Part shown: positions 8,626-17,512 of the stretch, in pieces
How the letters are laid out: each line of letters begins with the position of its first letter
How positions within the stretch are numbered: position 1 is the first letter of the stretch
Assembly (NCBI GenBank): GCA_041397825.1
Contig: JAWKVX010000007.1
Span: 1 to 64,000, forward strand
Reading direction: 5' to 3'
DNA: 64,000 nucleotides
From: JANNSX01 sp041397825
GTDB taxonomy: Bacteria > Pseudomonadota > Alphaproteobacteria > Rhizobiales > Hyphomicrobiaceae
Made by a program: the position numbers and the translations under genes
The notes under the pieces: model-generated
Told to the model about the DNA's origin: nothing
The model's input: only the letters and a program-made list of their open reading frames with translations
Database searches by the model: none

Positions 8626-8871
8626 CTATTGCTCGCGGCCCATGGCGACGAGCTGGCGATGGCACGCCGCGGCCTGCTCCCGGTCACCGCAGTCGAGGCT
8701 CAGCACATAGGCCTGCGTCAGGAAGAACGCAGCCTCCTCCATCGATTCGTTATCGATCATGGCCTGGGCGGCCCGATGATAGAGCGCCGCCATGGCCTCG
8801 CGATCATCAGCCTGATGGGCCGCGATCAGCGCCGTGTCGAGCGCAGACAGGTCAGGGCGGGACAGGGCCAT
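8626..8871 (-). CDS. Small helical (TPR-like) protein coupled to a Rieske oxygenase
   Basis: An 81-residue protein that looks all-helical, with alternating Ala-rich helices: LDTALIAAHQADDREAMAALY, then MEEAAFFLTQAYVLSL, then EQAAACHRQLVAM. The spacing resembles two tetratricopeptide-like hairpins, but it is too short for a sure family call. The ATG at 8871 lies seven bases after the stop of the Rieske gene and has no ribosome binding site of its own, so translation is probably coupled. It might be an accessory or assembly partner of that oxygenase; this is inference from context only. Confidence 0.65.
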   Translation of the reverse strand: MALSRPDLSALDTALIAAHQADDREAMAALYHRAAQAMIDNESMEEAAFFLTQAYVLSLDCGDREQAAACHRQLVAMGREQ

Positions 8872-8878
8872 GGCTGGG

Positions 8879-10027
8879 TCAGGCGGCAAAGCGCTCGGCG
8901 ACCCAATGGTGGAAGGCGTGCGTGGGACCGTCCATGGCAGGTGAGAACTTGCCGCCGTCGAATCCGGGAGCGGCGCGTCCCCTCTGCATGCCTTCGACCA
9001 CGAAGATGTCCTCGACGAAGATGCCTTTCCACAACTGCGCATTACGCTGACGCATGGCGGCGTAGTCCTCGCCCAACATCTGCGGATCGGCGTAGTAGAT
9101 CTCGACATGCTCAATGGTACGATCGTGGCCGACGGGCTCGATCATGATCGTGAAGTAGTGATCGTTGTGGAAGCCAAGGAGTGCGTTCGGGAAGACGGAC
9201 GGATACTCGGCGCACTTGTCCCACTTATCCGACAACGAGGCAAATTTCGCAAACCGCTCACCATTGGGACCGAAGCCCGGCGTATAGGCGCTCGAGCCCT
9301 GGCCTGCGAAGCCGGGCTCGTACATGTGATAGTGATCCTCGAGCCGAGAGTAGCTGTTCAGGCCTGGATGCACCCAAGGCAGATGATAGCTCTCGCAATA
9401 GTTCTCGACCGCAAGCTTCCAGTTGGTCTTGACCTCGAGCTTGAAGGAGGAGTCCGGCCCGCCATGATAGAGCGGCATGCGGGCAAACTCACTGTAGCGC
9501 TCGATCAGGCGGTGCGCGTGGTCCTCGAAGGCGGGCGCGGTGCCGGAGAGGTTAACGAGCACCATGTCCATCCACACTGTCGAGCGCACCTCGACAAGCC
9601 CGAGCTCCTCGCGACGGATGCTCGCGTCGATGTTCTGTCCGGGGCCACCGACATGCGGGGTCGAGCGGAGCTTTCCGTCGAGCTCGTAGCACCATGAATG
9701 ATAGGGACATCTGAGCACGCCCTTGAGCCTGGTCGTCTCGCTCACCAGGATCATGCCGCGGTGCCGGCAGACATTCTGGAAGACGCGGATCTGGCCGTCC
9801 CGGTCGCGGACCATGACCAGTGGCACGCCCAGATGATCGACCGGCTTTGCCATGCCGGGCTCTGCCAGGTCCTTGCCGAATCCGATCAGCACCCAGCTCG
9901 GAGCAAAGACCTTCGCCTTCTCCAACTCGTAGACCTCTGGATCGGTGTAGAACGGGTTGGGCAGCCCGCGGGCAGTGGCGACCGGAGCCATCACCTGACC
10001 CAGCATAGTGCGATCGATCGGTTTCAT
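8879..10027 (-). CDS. Rieske non-haem iron oxygenase, alpha subunit (betaine-demethylase-like)
   Basis: A 382-residue oxygenase with an N-terminal Rieske [2Fe-2S] domain: C87-x-H89 in CRHRG and C107-x2-H110 in CPYHSW. The catalytic iron site is in ENYCESYHLPWVHPG (H215, H220), and a glutamate (E212) stands at the bridging position where ring-hydroxylating dioxygenases have aspartate. Glutamate at this place is seen in the GbcA/CntA group acting on quaternary amines, so glycine betaine or a similar substrate is plausible but not proven. No ferredoxin or reductase gene adjoins it. The start MKPIDRTMLG at 10027 gives the usual length; upstream codons to 10117 lack support. A small helical protein is encoded right behind. 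Confidence 0.88.
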   Translation of the reverse strand: MKPIDRTMLGQVMAPVATARGLPNPFYTDPEVYELEKAKVFAPSWVLIGFGKDLAEPGMAKPVDHLGVPLVMVRDRDGQIRVFQNVCRHRGMILVSETTRLKGVLRCPYHSWCYELDGKLRSTPHVGGPGQNIDASIRREELGLVEVRSTVWMDMVLVNLSGTAPAFEDHAHRLIERYSEFARMPLYHGGPDSSFKLEVKTNWKLAVENYCESYHLPWVHPGLNSYSRLEDHYHMYEPGFAGQGSSAYTPGFGPNGERFAKFASLSDKWDKCAEYPSVFPNALLGFHNDHYFTIMIEPVGHDRTIEHVEIYYADPQMLGEDYAAMRQRNAQLWKGIFVEDIFVVEGMQRGRAAPGFDGGKFSPAMDGPTHAFHHWVAERFAA

Positions 10028-10124
10028 GAGGGTCCCCAGAACGGCTTGCGCGATAATAGAGAGATGACATGTTCGGCGCCAGCGTAACTGCGCCGGCCGC
10101 GGCATCGGCATGTCCAAGGACGCC

Positions 10125-11573
10125 CTATTGGGCGGCGGTCGGGGTCGTGGACACCGCGTTGGCAGCCTGCGCGGTCATGCCGGCGACAAGACGTTGGAAG
10201 AGCGCCGCCGCCGACCGGCGATAGCCGGCCTCGGTCATCAGACTGTGATCGCGCTGTGCGAGCGGAGGATTGGCATAGATCCAGGCATGAATGCTGCAAT
10301 CTCCGCCCATCATAGCTTGCCAATCCCAAAAGACGGCGCCCTCGCCAGCGGCGACACGCCGCCAGATCTTGCGCACGGCCGCCATGTTGATCGGCGGATG
10401 CCAGCGCGCAAGACGCGGGTCGGCCGCTGCAAGGTCCTGCGGGTAGCGGTCGATCTCTTCGACGGCGAGAGCCCGGCAGGGCGTATCGTCCGAATCTCGT
10501 GCGGCAGTTCCCGCATAGTCCGGGAGGCGGACCGTGTCCGGCGGGCCAACGACGACGATCGAGGCGCCGGGCGACCAGCTATGGATACGTCTCACCAGAC
10601 TTGTCGCGGTCTCCGCATATTGCGCGAGATCGAGTGAATCATTGAGGGCCGAGACCGAGCCGTAATTGAAGACGATGAGGCTTGGCGACAGCTGTCTCAG
10701 CTCCTCCCCGGCGAGCGCCTGGTCGAGCCCAGCCAATGCATCGATGTCGGCGCCCGGCAGGCCGAGATTGACATACCGGATACCGGCGGCCTTGCGCCCG
10801 AGAGTAATTCCCGTGACGGCGATGCCGTGGCTTTGCAGGGCACGAATTTCGATGTGCGTGCCGGGGCGCTGGCTCAGACTGCGAACCAGTCGGGTCCCCT
10901 TCCGCCGGGTCGGGACGTCGACGGCCTGCCCATCGATCGACACGCGCGCCTTGCCGCGATCCGGCCCGCCGGCGAACGTCACCTCGGCCGTGTCGAAGCC
11001 GCCGTCGACATCGAGGGTCATGCTGTCGCCGGCCGCTGTCGACAGCACGCGGACGCCCGTCAGGGAAAAACCGCCCTCCGGAGTGCCAATGACCGTCTCG
11101 CTCGTCCAGTCGCCCTCGAGACCGAGCCGGATACCGTCCGCGCGGTGAAAGCGATAAGCGCCCGCCGGCATGATGAGGCCACGGCCTGCGTCGCCGAAGC
11201 GCGACTGGAACAAGCGCCGGAGCTCGCTCGAGAAGCGATCCGCGGTGATGTGGTCGTCGCCAAAATGCAGGATGGTGACAGGCTGGCGGCGTGCCCCGGA
11301 GGCGAGCGCCAGCAGGTCCTTGTGGAAGCGTGCGAGCGCCTCCCCGGCATCGGCCTCGGCGATGGGCTCGGGGACCTCCGCGGCGAGCGTGTTGGCGCTG
11401 GTGGGCTCGAGCGCGCGGGCCGTCTTCTGCAGTCCGGAGGCCACAGCCAGCGGATCGGCTTTGTTGGTACGGTTGATGGCGGTTTTCTCGTTGACCACGG
11501 GCTCGCACCCGCCCACGAGGAGACCAAAGATCGCGGCGAGCGCCACGCCCGCCCCGGCACATGTTGCACGCAT
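10125..11573 (-). CDS. SGNH/GDSL-like lipoprotein, nucleophile serine replaced
   Basis: A 482-residue predicted lipoprotein: the signal sequence ends in LVGGC, so Cys about 23 should be lipidated. From about residue 98 it follows the SGNH-hydrolase pattern (ILHFGDDHITADRFSSELR, then FNYGSVSALND, then a late RDH block). In block I the expected Gly-Asp-Ser reads G-D-D, so the usual nucleophile is absent. The family usually acts as esterase or acetyltransferase on cell-envelope polysaccharide. This copy may bind rather than cleave. It follows the DUF459 protein gene by about 20 bp and surely shares its transcript. GTG (11576) and ATG (11573) are both possible starts. Confidence 0.75.
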   Translation of the reverse strand: MRATCAGAGVALAAIFGLLVGGCEPVVNEKTAINRTNKADPLAVASGLQKTARALEPTSANTLAAEVPEPIAEADAGEALARFHKDLLALASGARRQPVTILHFGDDHITADRFSSELRRLFQSRFGDAGRGLIMPAGAYRFHRADGIRLGLEGDWTSETVIGTPEGGFSLTGVRVLSTAAGDSMTLDVDGGFDTAEVTFAGGPDRGKARVSIDGQAVDVPTRRKGTRLVRSLSQRPGTHIEIRALQSHGIAVTGITLGRKAAGIRYVNLGLPGADIDALAGLDQALAGEELRQLSPSLIVFNYGSVSALNDSLDLAQYAETATSLVRRIHSWSPGASIVVVGPPDTVRLPDYAGTAARDSDDTPCRALAVEEIDRYPQDLAAADPRLARWHPPINMAAVRKIWRRVAAGEGAVFWDWQAMMGGDCSIHAWIYANPPLAQRDHSLMTEAGYRRSAAALFQRLVAGMTAQAANAVSTTPTAAQ

Positions 11574-11595
11574 CACTCTTACTCTACGCTCTCGA

Positions 11596-12864
11596 TCAGT
11601 CTGTCAGGTTGGCGCTGGTCTTTGGCCAGCTGAAATCATCCGCTCGTCCCGGCTTGGGTGGCAGTGGCTCGCCTTTGATGAGCACTTTGTAGAAGGGCGA
11701 CTGCGAGAGCGGAATTCGGGGTTTGCCGCCCGAGACGATCTGCTCGGTGGCCGAGGCTATTGAGGTCAGGGCCGTCAGGCCGCCCCGCAAGTCCGACAGC
11801 AGCGTCTTGCCGACAAGGGCCGGCCGACCAGGGAGCGTGCGCTGCAGATGCGCAACGACCACGCCAGGCAGGGCCGGGCGAACGATCTCCAGGCTTTCGG
11901 CATCGCCAAAGGCAATGCTCGAGGTGGCGGCAGGAATGTCGGCGATCTCCGAGATCGGGCTGGTCGGCGTAGAATTCTCGACGCCGGTGAGCCCTGAGGC
12001 GAGCCTGGCCTGCTGGGCAGCCTGACGTTGCTCGTCCTCGTCGCCGGCAAGCGGCACGTCCCGCTCGGCGCGGGCGAGCGTGAGGTCGCGGCGAATCTCC
12101 TGCTCGGCGAAGTGCACCAGCTTCTCGTAGCCGCGAAGCGTCAAATGGATGCCGTCATCCTCGCGGAGCTGCCTGACCTTTCCGGTGAGATCCGGACCGT
12201 AGTCGGTATAGCTCCCGGACGCATCGGCGAAGGCCTCCCAGGTCGAGATGTATTTCGTGCCGTTGAGCAAGGCGCGCTCGCGAAACACGTTGTTCATCAA
12301 CTCGGTATCACGCCGCGTGTTGGGGCCGCGCATGATCGGCAGTCCGATCCAGTAGACGGCGGCGCCCCGGCGCTTCAGAGCTCTCAGTAGATCGTCGACG
12401 CGGCGGGCATATTCCTTGAGCCAGCCCTCCGAGCCGACCTCGAGCTTCGACCCTTCGACCCGAAGCGAGCGCCGGTCGGCGACGCCGAAGATGGCGACGG
12501 CGATATGCGGCACCTCATTCGGAGCAAGCGTGGAGACGATGCTGTCCCATGGCGTCTCGTCGGAGCGCGTGATGCCGTTCGCGCCATCCGACTTCTTGAT
12601 GAGCTGGATCGAGGGATCGTCGCTGAATGTCTCGACGAGGCTCGCCCAGACGCCGTCGGCAAATGCGTCGCCGAGGACGACGACGCGGTAGCTTTCGTTC
12701 TCGGGGAAGGGTGTGATGTAGGTTTCGAGAAGACCGCTTCCCGGAGTGTCCTGAGCAGCGGCCGGCAAGGCAAGTTGCAGAGCGGCGACGACTAGCATCA
12801 CCACGAGCCCGCCCGCACGCGTCAAGGCGTCCGACAATCGGCCCTCGTGCGCGACCCGCGCCAT
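11596..12864 (-). CDS. DUF459 (SGNH-type) periplasmic protein, nucleophile serine replaced
   Basis: A protein of about 422 residues with a long cationic N-region and a hydrophobic export segment (GGLVVMLVVAALQLALPAAA), so periplasmic or anchored. The DUF459 domain follows: VVVLGDAFADGV (block I), a central AIFGVADR block, YWIGLPIMRGP, and the acid-base block DDGIHLTLRGY, which keeps Asp and His. Block I reads Gly-Asp-Ala where classical SGNH enzymes have Gly-Asp-Ser. Some DUF459 proteins may lack this serine by nature, so this need not be decay. The C-terminal 150 residues are low-complexity. The ATG at 12864 is chosen because of the GGGGGCAAGG before it. It heads a two-gene unit with the lipoprotein gene at 10125. 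Confidence 0.78.
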   Translation of the reverse strand: MARVAHEGRLSDALTRAGGLVVMLVVAALQLALPAAAQDTPGSGLLETYITPFPENESYRVVVLGDAFADGVWASLVETFSDDPSIQLIKKSDGANGITRSDETPWDSIVSTLAPNEVPHIAVAIFGVADRRSLRVEGSKLEVGSEGWLKEYARRVDDLLRALKRRGAAVYWIGLPIMRGPNTRRDTELMNNVFRERALLNGTKYISTWEAFADASGSYTDYGPDLTGKVRQLREDDGIHLTLRGYEKLVHFAEQEIRRDLTLARAERDVPLAGDEDEQRQAAQQARLASGLTGVENSTPTSPISEIADIPAATSSIAFGDAESLEIVRPALPGVVVAHLQRTLPGRPALVGKTLLSDLRGGLTALTSIASATEQIVSGGKPRIPLSQSPFYKVLIKGEPLPPKPGRADDFSWPKTSANLTD

Positions 12865-13114
12865 GCCTTGCCCCCATTGCTCTGCACCCGCGGCCCCCGC
12901 CGCCATGCACCCTTCAGAGCGTGACCCGAGCCTGCCTGTCAAGCGATCGCCGGCCGGCACCAGCGTCGATCCCGCTCAGCGTTCGACGCCTGGTGCAACG
13001 TCGGTCCGAAATGGGGCGAAACGAGGATTTCGGCAGGGCGCACAACCTGCGGTCTCGGCGGCAATGCGGCGTTGTCGCGATCCTCCAACCCAACGCGAGA
13101 CGGCGGTAGTCCGG

Positions 13115-14341
13115 CTATTCGGCGGCCATCGCCCGGCCAGTCTCTGGGCCGATCACGCGATCGACGATCCAGTTCGCGAAGTCGTGGATCATCGTCTCGT
13201 CGGCGCACAATCGTGCGATCCGGGCATAGGGCGACTGCAGGCCTGCATACTGGCGAATCGAGACGTCCTTGTCCTCGACAACCACCAGCTCGTTCCGCCG
13301 ATAGTAGTTTTGCGACAGCCGCTCGAAATCGGGGCGCTCGAAATAGGCTTTCGGAAAGAGCGAGGAAACGGTCAGCCGGGACTTCCCGGCGGAGATCGGC
13401 TCGCTTTGGAAGACGAGCGCACCGTCGGGCCCGAGCGTCATCAGCATGCCGGGCTTCAGGGTGGCGAAGAAGGTACCACGCCGCTTGTCGGCATCGATGC
13501 CGGGCATCGGCGGGAAGCCGTCGTAGCCCGGGAACGGCAGCAGGAGCTGGCTGCCGTCGTGAACGGCCAGCACGAGGAACTCGTTGCCCTTGGCCTCGTA
13601 GCTGACATAGCGCTCTGACCGCCACTGCGCCAGGCTGTCCTTGTGCACATAGGGGATGTGATAGGCGTCGATGTAGTTCTCGACGAAGCACTTCCAGTTG
13701 GCGTCCATGTCGTAGACTTGCCTACGGGCGACCGCCATGTCCTCGAGCCGGTGCGATGCGAGCGTCTCGACCCAGGTGCCCAGATGCTCCCTCAGCGTCT
13801 CCTTGCCGGGCTTCATGCGGATGAAGATGAAGCCGCCCCATGTGTCGCTCTCGATCTCGACGAGACCGAACGCGCTCTTGTTGGCGCCATCGATCAGCGG
13901 CTTGCCGTCCGGATCATTGTAGTGCGGCGCGCCAATCAGGCTGCCGTCCAGATTGTAGGTCCAGAAGTGATAGGGGCAGCGGAAGAACTTGCAGTTGCCG
14001 TTACCGTCGGCCACCCGCGCGCCGCGATGACGGCAAGTGTTGGCGAAGACGCGCACCTTGTCGTCGGTGCCGCGCGCGACGATGAGCGGAATGCCGAGAA
14101 AGCTCAGGCAATGGAAGTCGCCGGCATTGGGCACGATCTCGGTCCGCTCCAGCAGATTCCAGGCGGCAAGAAAGACGCTCTCCTTCTCCGCCTGCCAGAA
14201 CCGCTCGGAGGTGTAGGCCCAGAGCGGTAGCGCCCGCATCGAACGGCCATCCTTGCGGACTGACACATAGTGGCGGGGCGAGAGGAGATCCTCGGGCTCG
14301 AGGATACCCTGGTTGACGGCAGCATCGTACTCGAGGGCCAT
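13115..14341 (-). CDS. Rieske non-haem iron oxygenase, alpha subunit (aromatic-type bridging Asp)
   Basis: A 408-residue oxygenase. The Rieske cluster ligands are C103-x-H105 (CRHRG) and C122-x2-H125 (CPYHFW). The mononuclear iron site is in ENYIDAYHIPYVHKD, with D225 in the bridging position and H228/H233 as ligands. The aspartate is the classical arrangement of aromatic ring-hydroxylating dioxygenases and differs from the other two Rieske proteins in this window. The substrate is unknown. No beta subunit, ferredoxin or reductase is adjacent. The ATG at 14341 follows GGAG with good spacing; the longer frame from 14374 lacks this. Confidence 0.88.
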   Translation of the reverse strand: MALEYDAAVNQGILEPEDLLSPRHYVSVRKDGRSMRALPLWAYTSERFWQAEKESVFLAAWNLLERTEIVPNAGDFHCLSFLGIPLIVARGTDDKVRVFANTCRHRGARVADGNGNCKFFRCPYHFWTYNLDGSLIGAPHYNDPDGKPLIDGANKSAFGLVEIESDTWGGFIFIRMKPGKETLREHLGTWVETLASHRLEDMAVARRQVYDMDANWKCFVENYIDAYHIPYVHKDSLAQWRSERYVSYEAKGNEFLVLAVHDGSQLLLPFPGYDGFPPMPGIDADKRRGTFFATLKPGMLMTLGPDGALVFQSEPISAGKSRLTVSSLFPKAYFERPDFERLSQNYYRRNELVVVEDKDVSIRQYAGLQSPYARIARLCADETMIHDFANWIVDRVIGPETGRAMAAE

Positions 14342-14450
14342 GGCAGTGCTCCGTAGTTGTGAACGGGTCACCATCGGAGCCTAGGGAGATCGACGGCCGC
14401 GGTCCATGGCGAATGTGCCGGGCTGGTGTGCTGGCGATGCGGGGCAGGGA

Positions 14451-15701
14451 CTATTGCGCTTGCCGCAAGGCCTGCAAATCGTCCGATGTCGGATAGCAAT
14501 CGGACTCGACTCCGGCCCGCTGCTCGAACTGGCCGAGCGCGACGCGCGTGATCATGCCGGCCTTGCCGTCGATCTTGTCGGCGTAGAGACCGAGCGCGGT
14601 CAGCCGCTCTTGCATCTCCATGACGTCCTTTTCGCGCATGGGCTTCAGCTTTGCCCAAGGCGTCTCGAAGGGTTTGCCGCCAGCGATGCGGTCGGCGAGG
14701 TGGCCAACGAAGAGGGCGTAGAGATCGGCGTAGTTATAGCTCTTCAGGGCAAGAAAATTGCGGGTTGCGAGAAAGGCCGGACCGTAGATGCCTTCCGGCA
14801 TCAAGAGGAACGCCTCGTCGTCGAGCTGGCTCTCCTTGAACTTGCGATCGTAGGCGCGCGTGAAACCGAGGGCGACCCAATCTCGGATCGGCCGGCGATT
14901 GGCGATGCCTTCGAGCGTGCAATCGAACCTGGCCGGCTTCCGGACCTCGTAGCCCCAGGGCTGACCGGCGATCCAGCTGACATCTGAGCCGTCGATGTGC
15001 TTGGCGCCTTTGAGCGAGCGCGCCGTCGAGGCCAGACTGTCGGGGATCGAGGTCCAGATGTTGCGGTGGCCATCGCCGTCGAAATCCTCGGCGAAATCGC
15101 GGAAATTCGTCGGCAGCATCTGCGTCAGCCCCATGGCACCGCCCCAGGAGCTCCGCATGTCGGCAAGGCGCACATGTCCTTCCTCAAGGATCTTCAGCGC
15201 CCAGAGCAGCTCATTCCGGAAATAGTCCTTGCGCCGGCCGAGATAGGCCTGCGTGGCGAGCACGCGAACGGCATTGTGCGGCAGCTTGTGGGTGCCGTAG
15301 ACGGTCTCGCGTCCCCAGATGCCGAGGATGATCGTGCGCGGCACGCCGTAGTGCCGCTCGATCCGGTCGAGATCGGCTTTCCATTTCGCTGCGTAGGCTT
15401 TTCCGGACTGGGCGAGGGTTTGGATCTGGCTCTCATTGATATAGGCGCCGGGCGACTTGATGAACTCGGCCTGGCCCTTGCTCTCGGTGCCCTTGGCGGG
15501 GGCCAGATCCGGCAGCGAGCGGTTGGGTTCGACCCCCCTGAAAGCCGCCTCGAACGTCGCGCGGGAGACACCGAGCGCCTCGGCTTCCGGCCAGAGCGCC
15601 TCGAGCCATTGGCGGAACTTGGCGTCGGCGGCATGGGCAGATGGCGGCATCACGAGAAGCGCAGCCAAGGCCAGAAGCGCCAGGAAGGGGCGGGCAAGCA
15701 T
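14451..15701 (-). CDS. Lytic murein transglycosylase, MltB family, with peptidoglycan-binding domain
   Basis: A 416-residue periplasmic enzyme with a signal peptide (MLARPFLALLALAALLVMPP, cleavage after AHA). The MltB-type catalytic domain contains the glutamate E132 in GIWGRETVYG and the glycine-rich GGAMGLTQMLPTNF motif. The last 70 residues (MEMQERLTALGLYADKIDGK) form a type 1 peptidoglycan-binding domain. It cleaves the MurNAc-GlcNAc bond with 1,6-anhydro ring formation. The usual lipobox is missing, so it is probably soluble in the periplasm. GGAGG lies nine bases before the ATG. Confidence 0.93.
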   Translation of the reverse strand: MLARPFLALLALAALLVMPPSAHAADAKFRQWLEALWPEAEALGVSRATFEAAFRGVEPNRSLPDLAPAKGTESKGQAEFIKSPGAYINESQIQTLAQSGKAYAAKWKADLDRIERHYGVPRTIILGIWGRETVYGTHKLPHNAVRVLATQAYLGRRKDYFRNELLWALKILEEGHVRLADMRSSWGGAMGLTQMLPTNFRDFAEDFDGDGHRNIWTSIPDSLASTARSLKGAKHIDGSDVSWIAGQPWGYEVRKPARFDCTLEGIANRRPIRDWVALGFTRAYDRKFKESQLDDEAFLLMPEGIYGPAFLATRNFLALKSYNYADLYALFVGHLADRIAGGKPFETPWAKLKPMREKDVMEMQERLTALGLYADKIDGKAGMITRVALGQFEQRAGVESDCYPTSDDLQALRQAQ

Positions 15702-15836
15702 AGGCAGTGGCCTCCAGTCGACGCGCCGGCACGATTCGCGGCCGGCTGATATGACCGGGCGGTTAGGCCGTCATCGTGTCAAGAGGGAGGCGGGGGCGTC
15801 CGAGATCGCCTCACGCCTGGCTGCCAGCGGACTTCA

Positions 15837-16262
15837 CTACCAAGTCAGTGTCTGAACATCGTCCTCGAAGAGCCGCTCCTCGACCAGCTCGGGGTTGCTG
15901 ACCTTGACCCCGTCGATCAGATCCGTTTCAGCGACACCGTAGTGCTTCATGCACATCGGACAGATCAGGACAACGCCGCCCGCAGCCAGAATCTCCCCGA
16001 TGGCCTTTTGATGTGTGCCGAACTGTGCGGCCTTGCTTTTGGCTGCAATGGCCACTGCCCGATCGTTCAGGTAGACCGTCACCGGGTGCGTTCTCGCCTG
16101 TTGTTTGGCTGTGAACGAGAGGGCCATGCTTGCGCGGTGCCCGTCATCTGATGTCAGGTTGACGAATAGAGGGTCATCATTGCCCGCCAGGGCTGGCGAG
16201 CCGGCCGGTGTCATGGCCGACAAGACGAGGAACGAGAAGGCAAGAACGCTGAATAGGCGCAT
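15837..16262 (-). CDS. Periplasmic DsrE/DsrF-like protein
   Basis: A 141-residue protein with a signal peptide (cleavage near PALAGN) and a DsrE-like alpha/beta domain: DPLFVNLTSDDGHRASMALSF, then HPVTVYLNDRAV, then VLICPMCMKHYGV. The CPMC cysteine pair lies where DsrE-like proteins carry their sulfur-accepting cysteine. Cytoplasmic relatives relay sulfur; the exported type is poorly studied and may handle thiols or persulfides in the periplasm. It is a single gene. An FNR/FixK-type box lies upstream at 16325-16338, so expression under low oxygen is likely. Confidence 0.82.
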   Translation of the reverse strand: MRLFSVLAFSFLVLSAMTPAGSPALAGNDDPLFVNLTSDDGHRASMALSFTAKQQARTHPVTVYLNDRAVAIAAKSKAAQFGTHQKAIGEILAAGGVVLICPMCMKHYGVAETDLIDGVKVSNPELVEERLFEDDVQTLTW

Positions 16263-16324
16263 ACTGAAACTCCGGATCGATGAGATTGATCACGAGTTCA
16301 TAGTGACGAAACAGTGACATCGTA

Positions 16325-16338
16325 TTGACGCACATCAA
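16325..16338 (-). promoter_or_regulatory. FNR/FixK-like operator upstream of the DsrE-like gene
   Basis: The sequence TTGACGCACATCAA (minus strand TTGATGTGCGTCAA) matches the FNR/Anr/FixK consensus TTGAT-N4-ATCAA at nine of ten positions. Its centre is about 69 bases upstream of the ATG at 16262. A possible -10 hexamer CACTAT at 16305-16300 (minus strand) would put the start of transcription near 16290-16293, so the box would be centred at about -39 to -42. That is the position of an activator at a class II promoter. Confidence 0.6.
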
Positions 16339-16519
16339 GACCTGCTACGTCGCCGATGGCCCATAGTGGCCATCTTATGGTGCCAGTGCTTGCCGTGCGA
16401 CGAGAGCGCTCAACTCCATGGCATGTGCTGAAGCTCGGACCCGACGAGGCCGCTGCTCGGATCGCACCTCATCGTTCGACGATGCGACGCCAAAACCAAA
16501 TCTCCGACGGCCGCCTCCG

Positions 16520-17425
16520 TCAATCATATGCCGTTGGCGCGATCGACCCTCGTTCCTTCCGCATCGCAAGCACACGCGGACTGGGCTGCGGCACGCGGCC
16601 GTCGATGTCGGTAAAGCCGTAGCGGGCCGCGAGATCCGAGACGATCTGCACCTTGCCAGACACCCGCATGACGTCAGGGTCGGCGGCCAGATGCGCGATG
16701 GCGCGGCCGTGCACCTCGGGCGTGTCGGTGTCGCGTTTCTCGTCGAAGTCGCTGCCGACCGTGAATCCCAAGTCCTCGCCTGAGGCCGCCATCAGCACAC
16801 GCTCGGTTGCCACGAGCCGCGGCCAGAGGGAGATGGCGGCGACACCGTGCGGTCTAAGCTCGTCGGCGATCCCCTGGATCACCCGGTCGGTGGTTGCACA
16901 GGAGGCGCCGAAGGCCGTCGAGTAGCCCGCTCCGACCGCCGCGACCGAGGCCGACACGGCGACGATCAGCCCGCGGCCCGCACGCAGCATGCGGGGCGCC
17001 GCCGCCCGCGCCAGCAGATAGGCTGAGCGCGGGCCTAGCGCCATGGCCTCGTCATAGGCCGCGACGGCGAGGTCCCATGTTGCACCATCGACGGGTGTTT
17101 GCGGCGCGGCATTGGCGACGAGGATATCGATACGGCCAGCCGTTTCGATCGCCTCGGCGACGAGGTTGTCGATGTCGGCTGCGTTCGTCAGATCGCATCG
17201 AATGGCGGTCGCAGCCGCACCTGCCGCCTCGAGATCTGCGACCGTTTCCGCGAGCGAGCCTGGCAGCGGCTTGCCGTCGGGGGCTTTCGTCGCCGTGCTG
17301 CGATCGAGCGAGCGCGCCGCCACGATGACGCGCGCGCCTTCTCTGCCGAGGCCGAGCGCGACACCTTTGCCGATGCCGCGGCTCGCCCCCGTCACCAGGG
17401 CGACCTTGCCGGAAACCAGTCCCAT
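16520..17425 (-). CDS. Short-chain dehydrogenase (DHRS1-like), catalytic YxxxK missing
   Basis: A 301-residue Rossmann protein with an intact dinucleotide motif TGASRGIG (12-19) and NAA motif (VANAAP). It has the longer insert after beta-2 and the C-terminal extension typical of DHRS1-like SDRs. At the active site the expected Y-G-x-G-K-A reads F172-G-A-S-C176-A, so both catalytic Tyr and Lys are replaced (an alternative alignment Y168-S-T-A-F172 also lacks Lys). The codons were checked on the strand and the frame is otherwise intact. It may bind NAD(P) without dehydrogenase activity. It stands alone in the minus direction with about 90 bp to the DUF3829-like gene upstream. Confidence 0.82.
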   Translation of the reverse strand: MGLVSGKVALVTGASRGIGKGVALGLGREGARVIVAARSLDRSTATKAPDGKPLPGSLAETVADLEAAGAAATAIRCDLTNAADIDNLVAEAIETAGRIDILVANAAPQTPVDGATWDLAVAAYDEAMALGPRSAYLLARAAAPRMLRAGRGLIVAVSASVAAVGAGYSTAFGASCATTDRVIQGIADELRPHGVAAISLWPRLVATERVLMAASGEDLGFTVGSDFDEKRDTDTPEVHGRAIAHLAADPDVMRVSGKVQIVSDLAARYGFTDIDGRVPQPSPRVLAMRKERGSIAPTAYD

Positions 17426-17512
17426 CTTCCGCCTCGCTGCGACAGGTCATATGGAGGACGAAAGCTTACTCCACGTGCCAGGGGCAGCAAGGGGCTGCAG
17501 CGCACTGCCACC

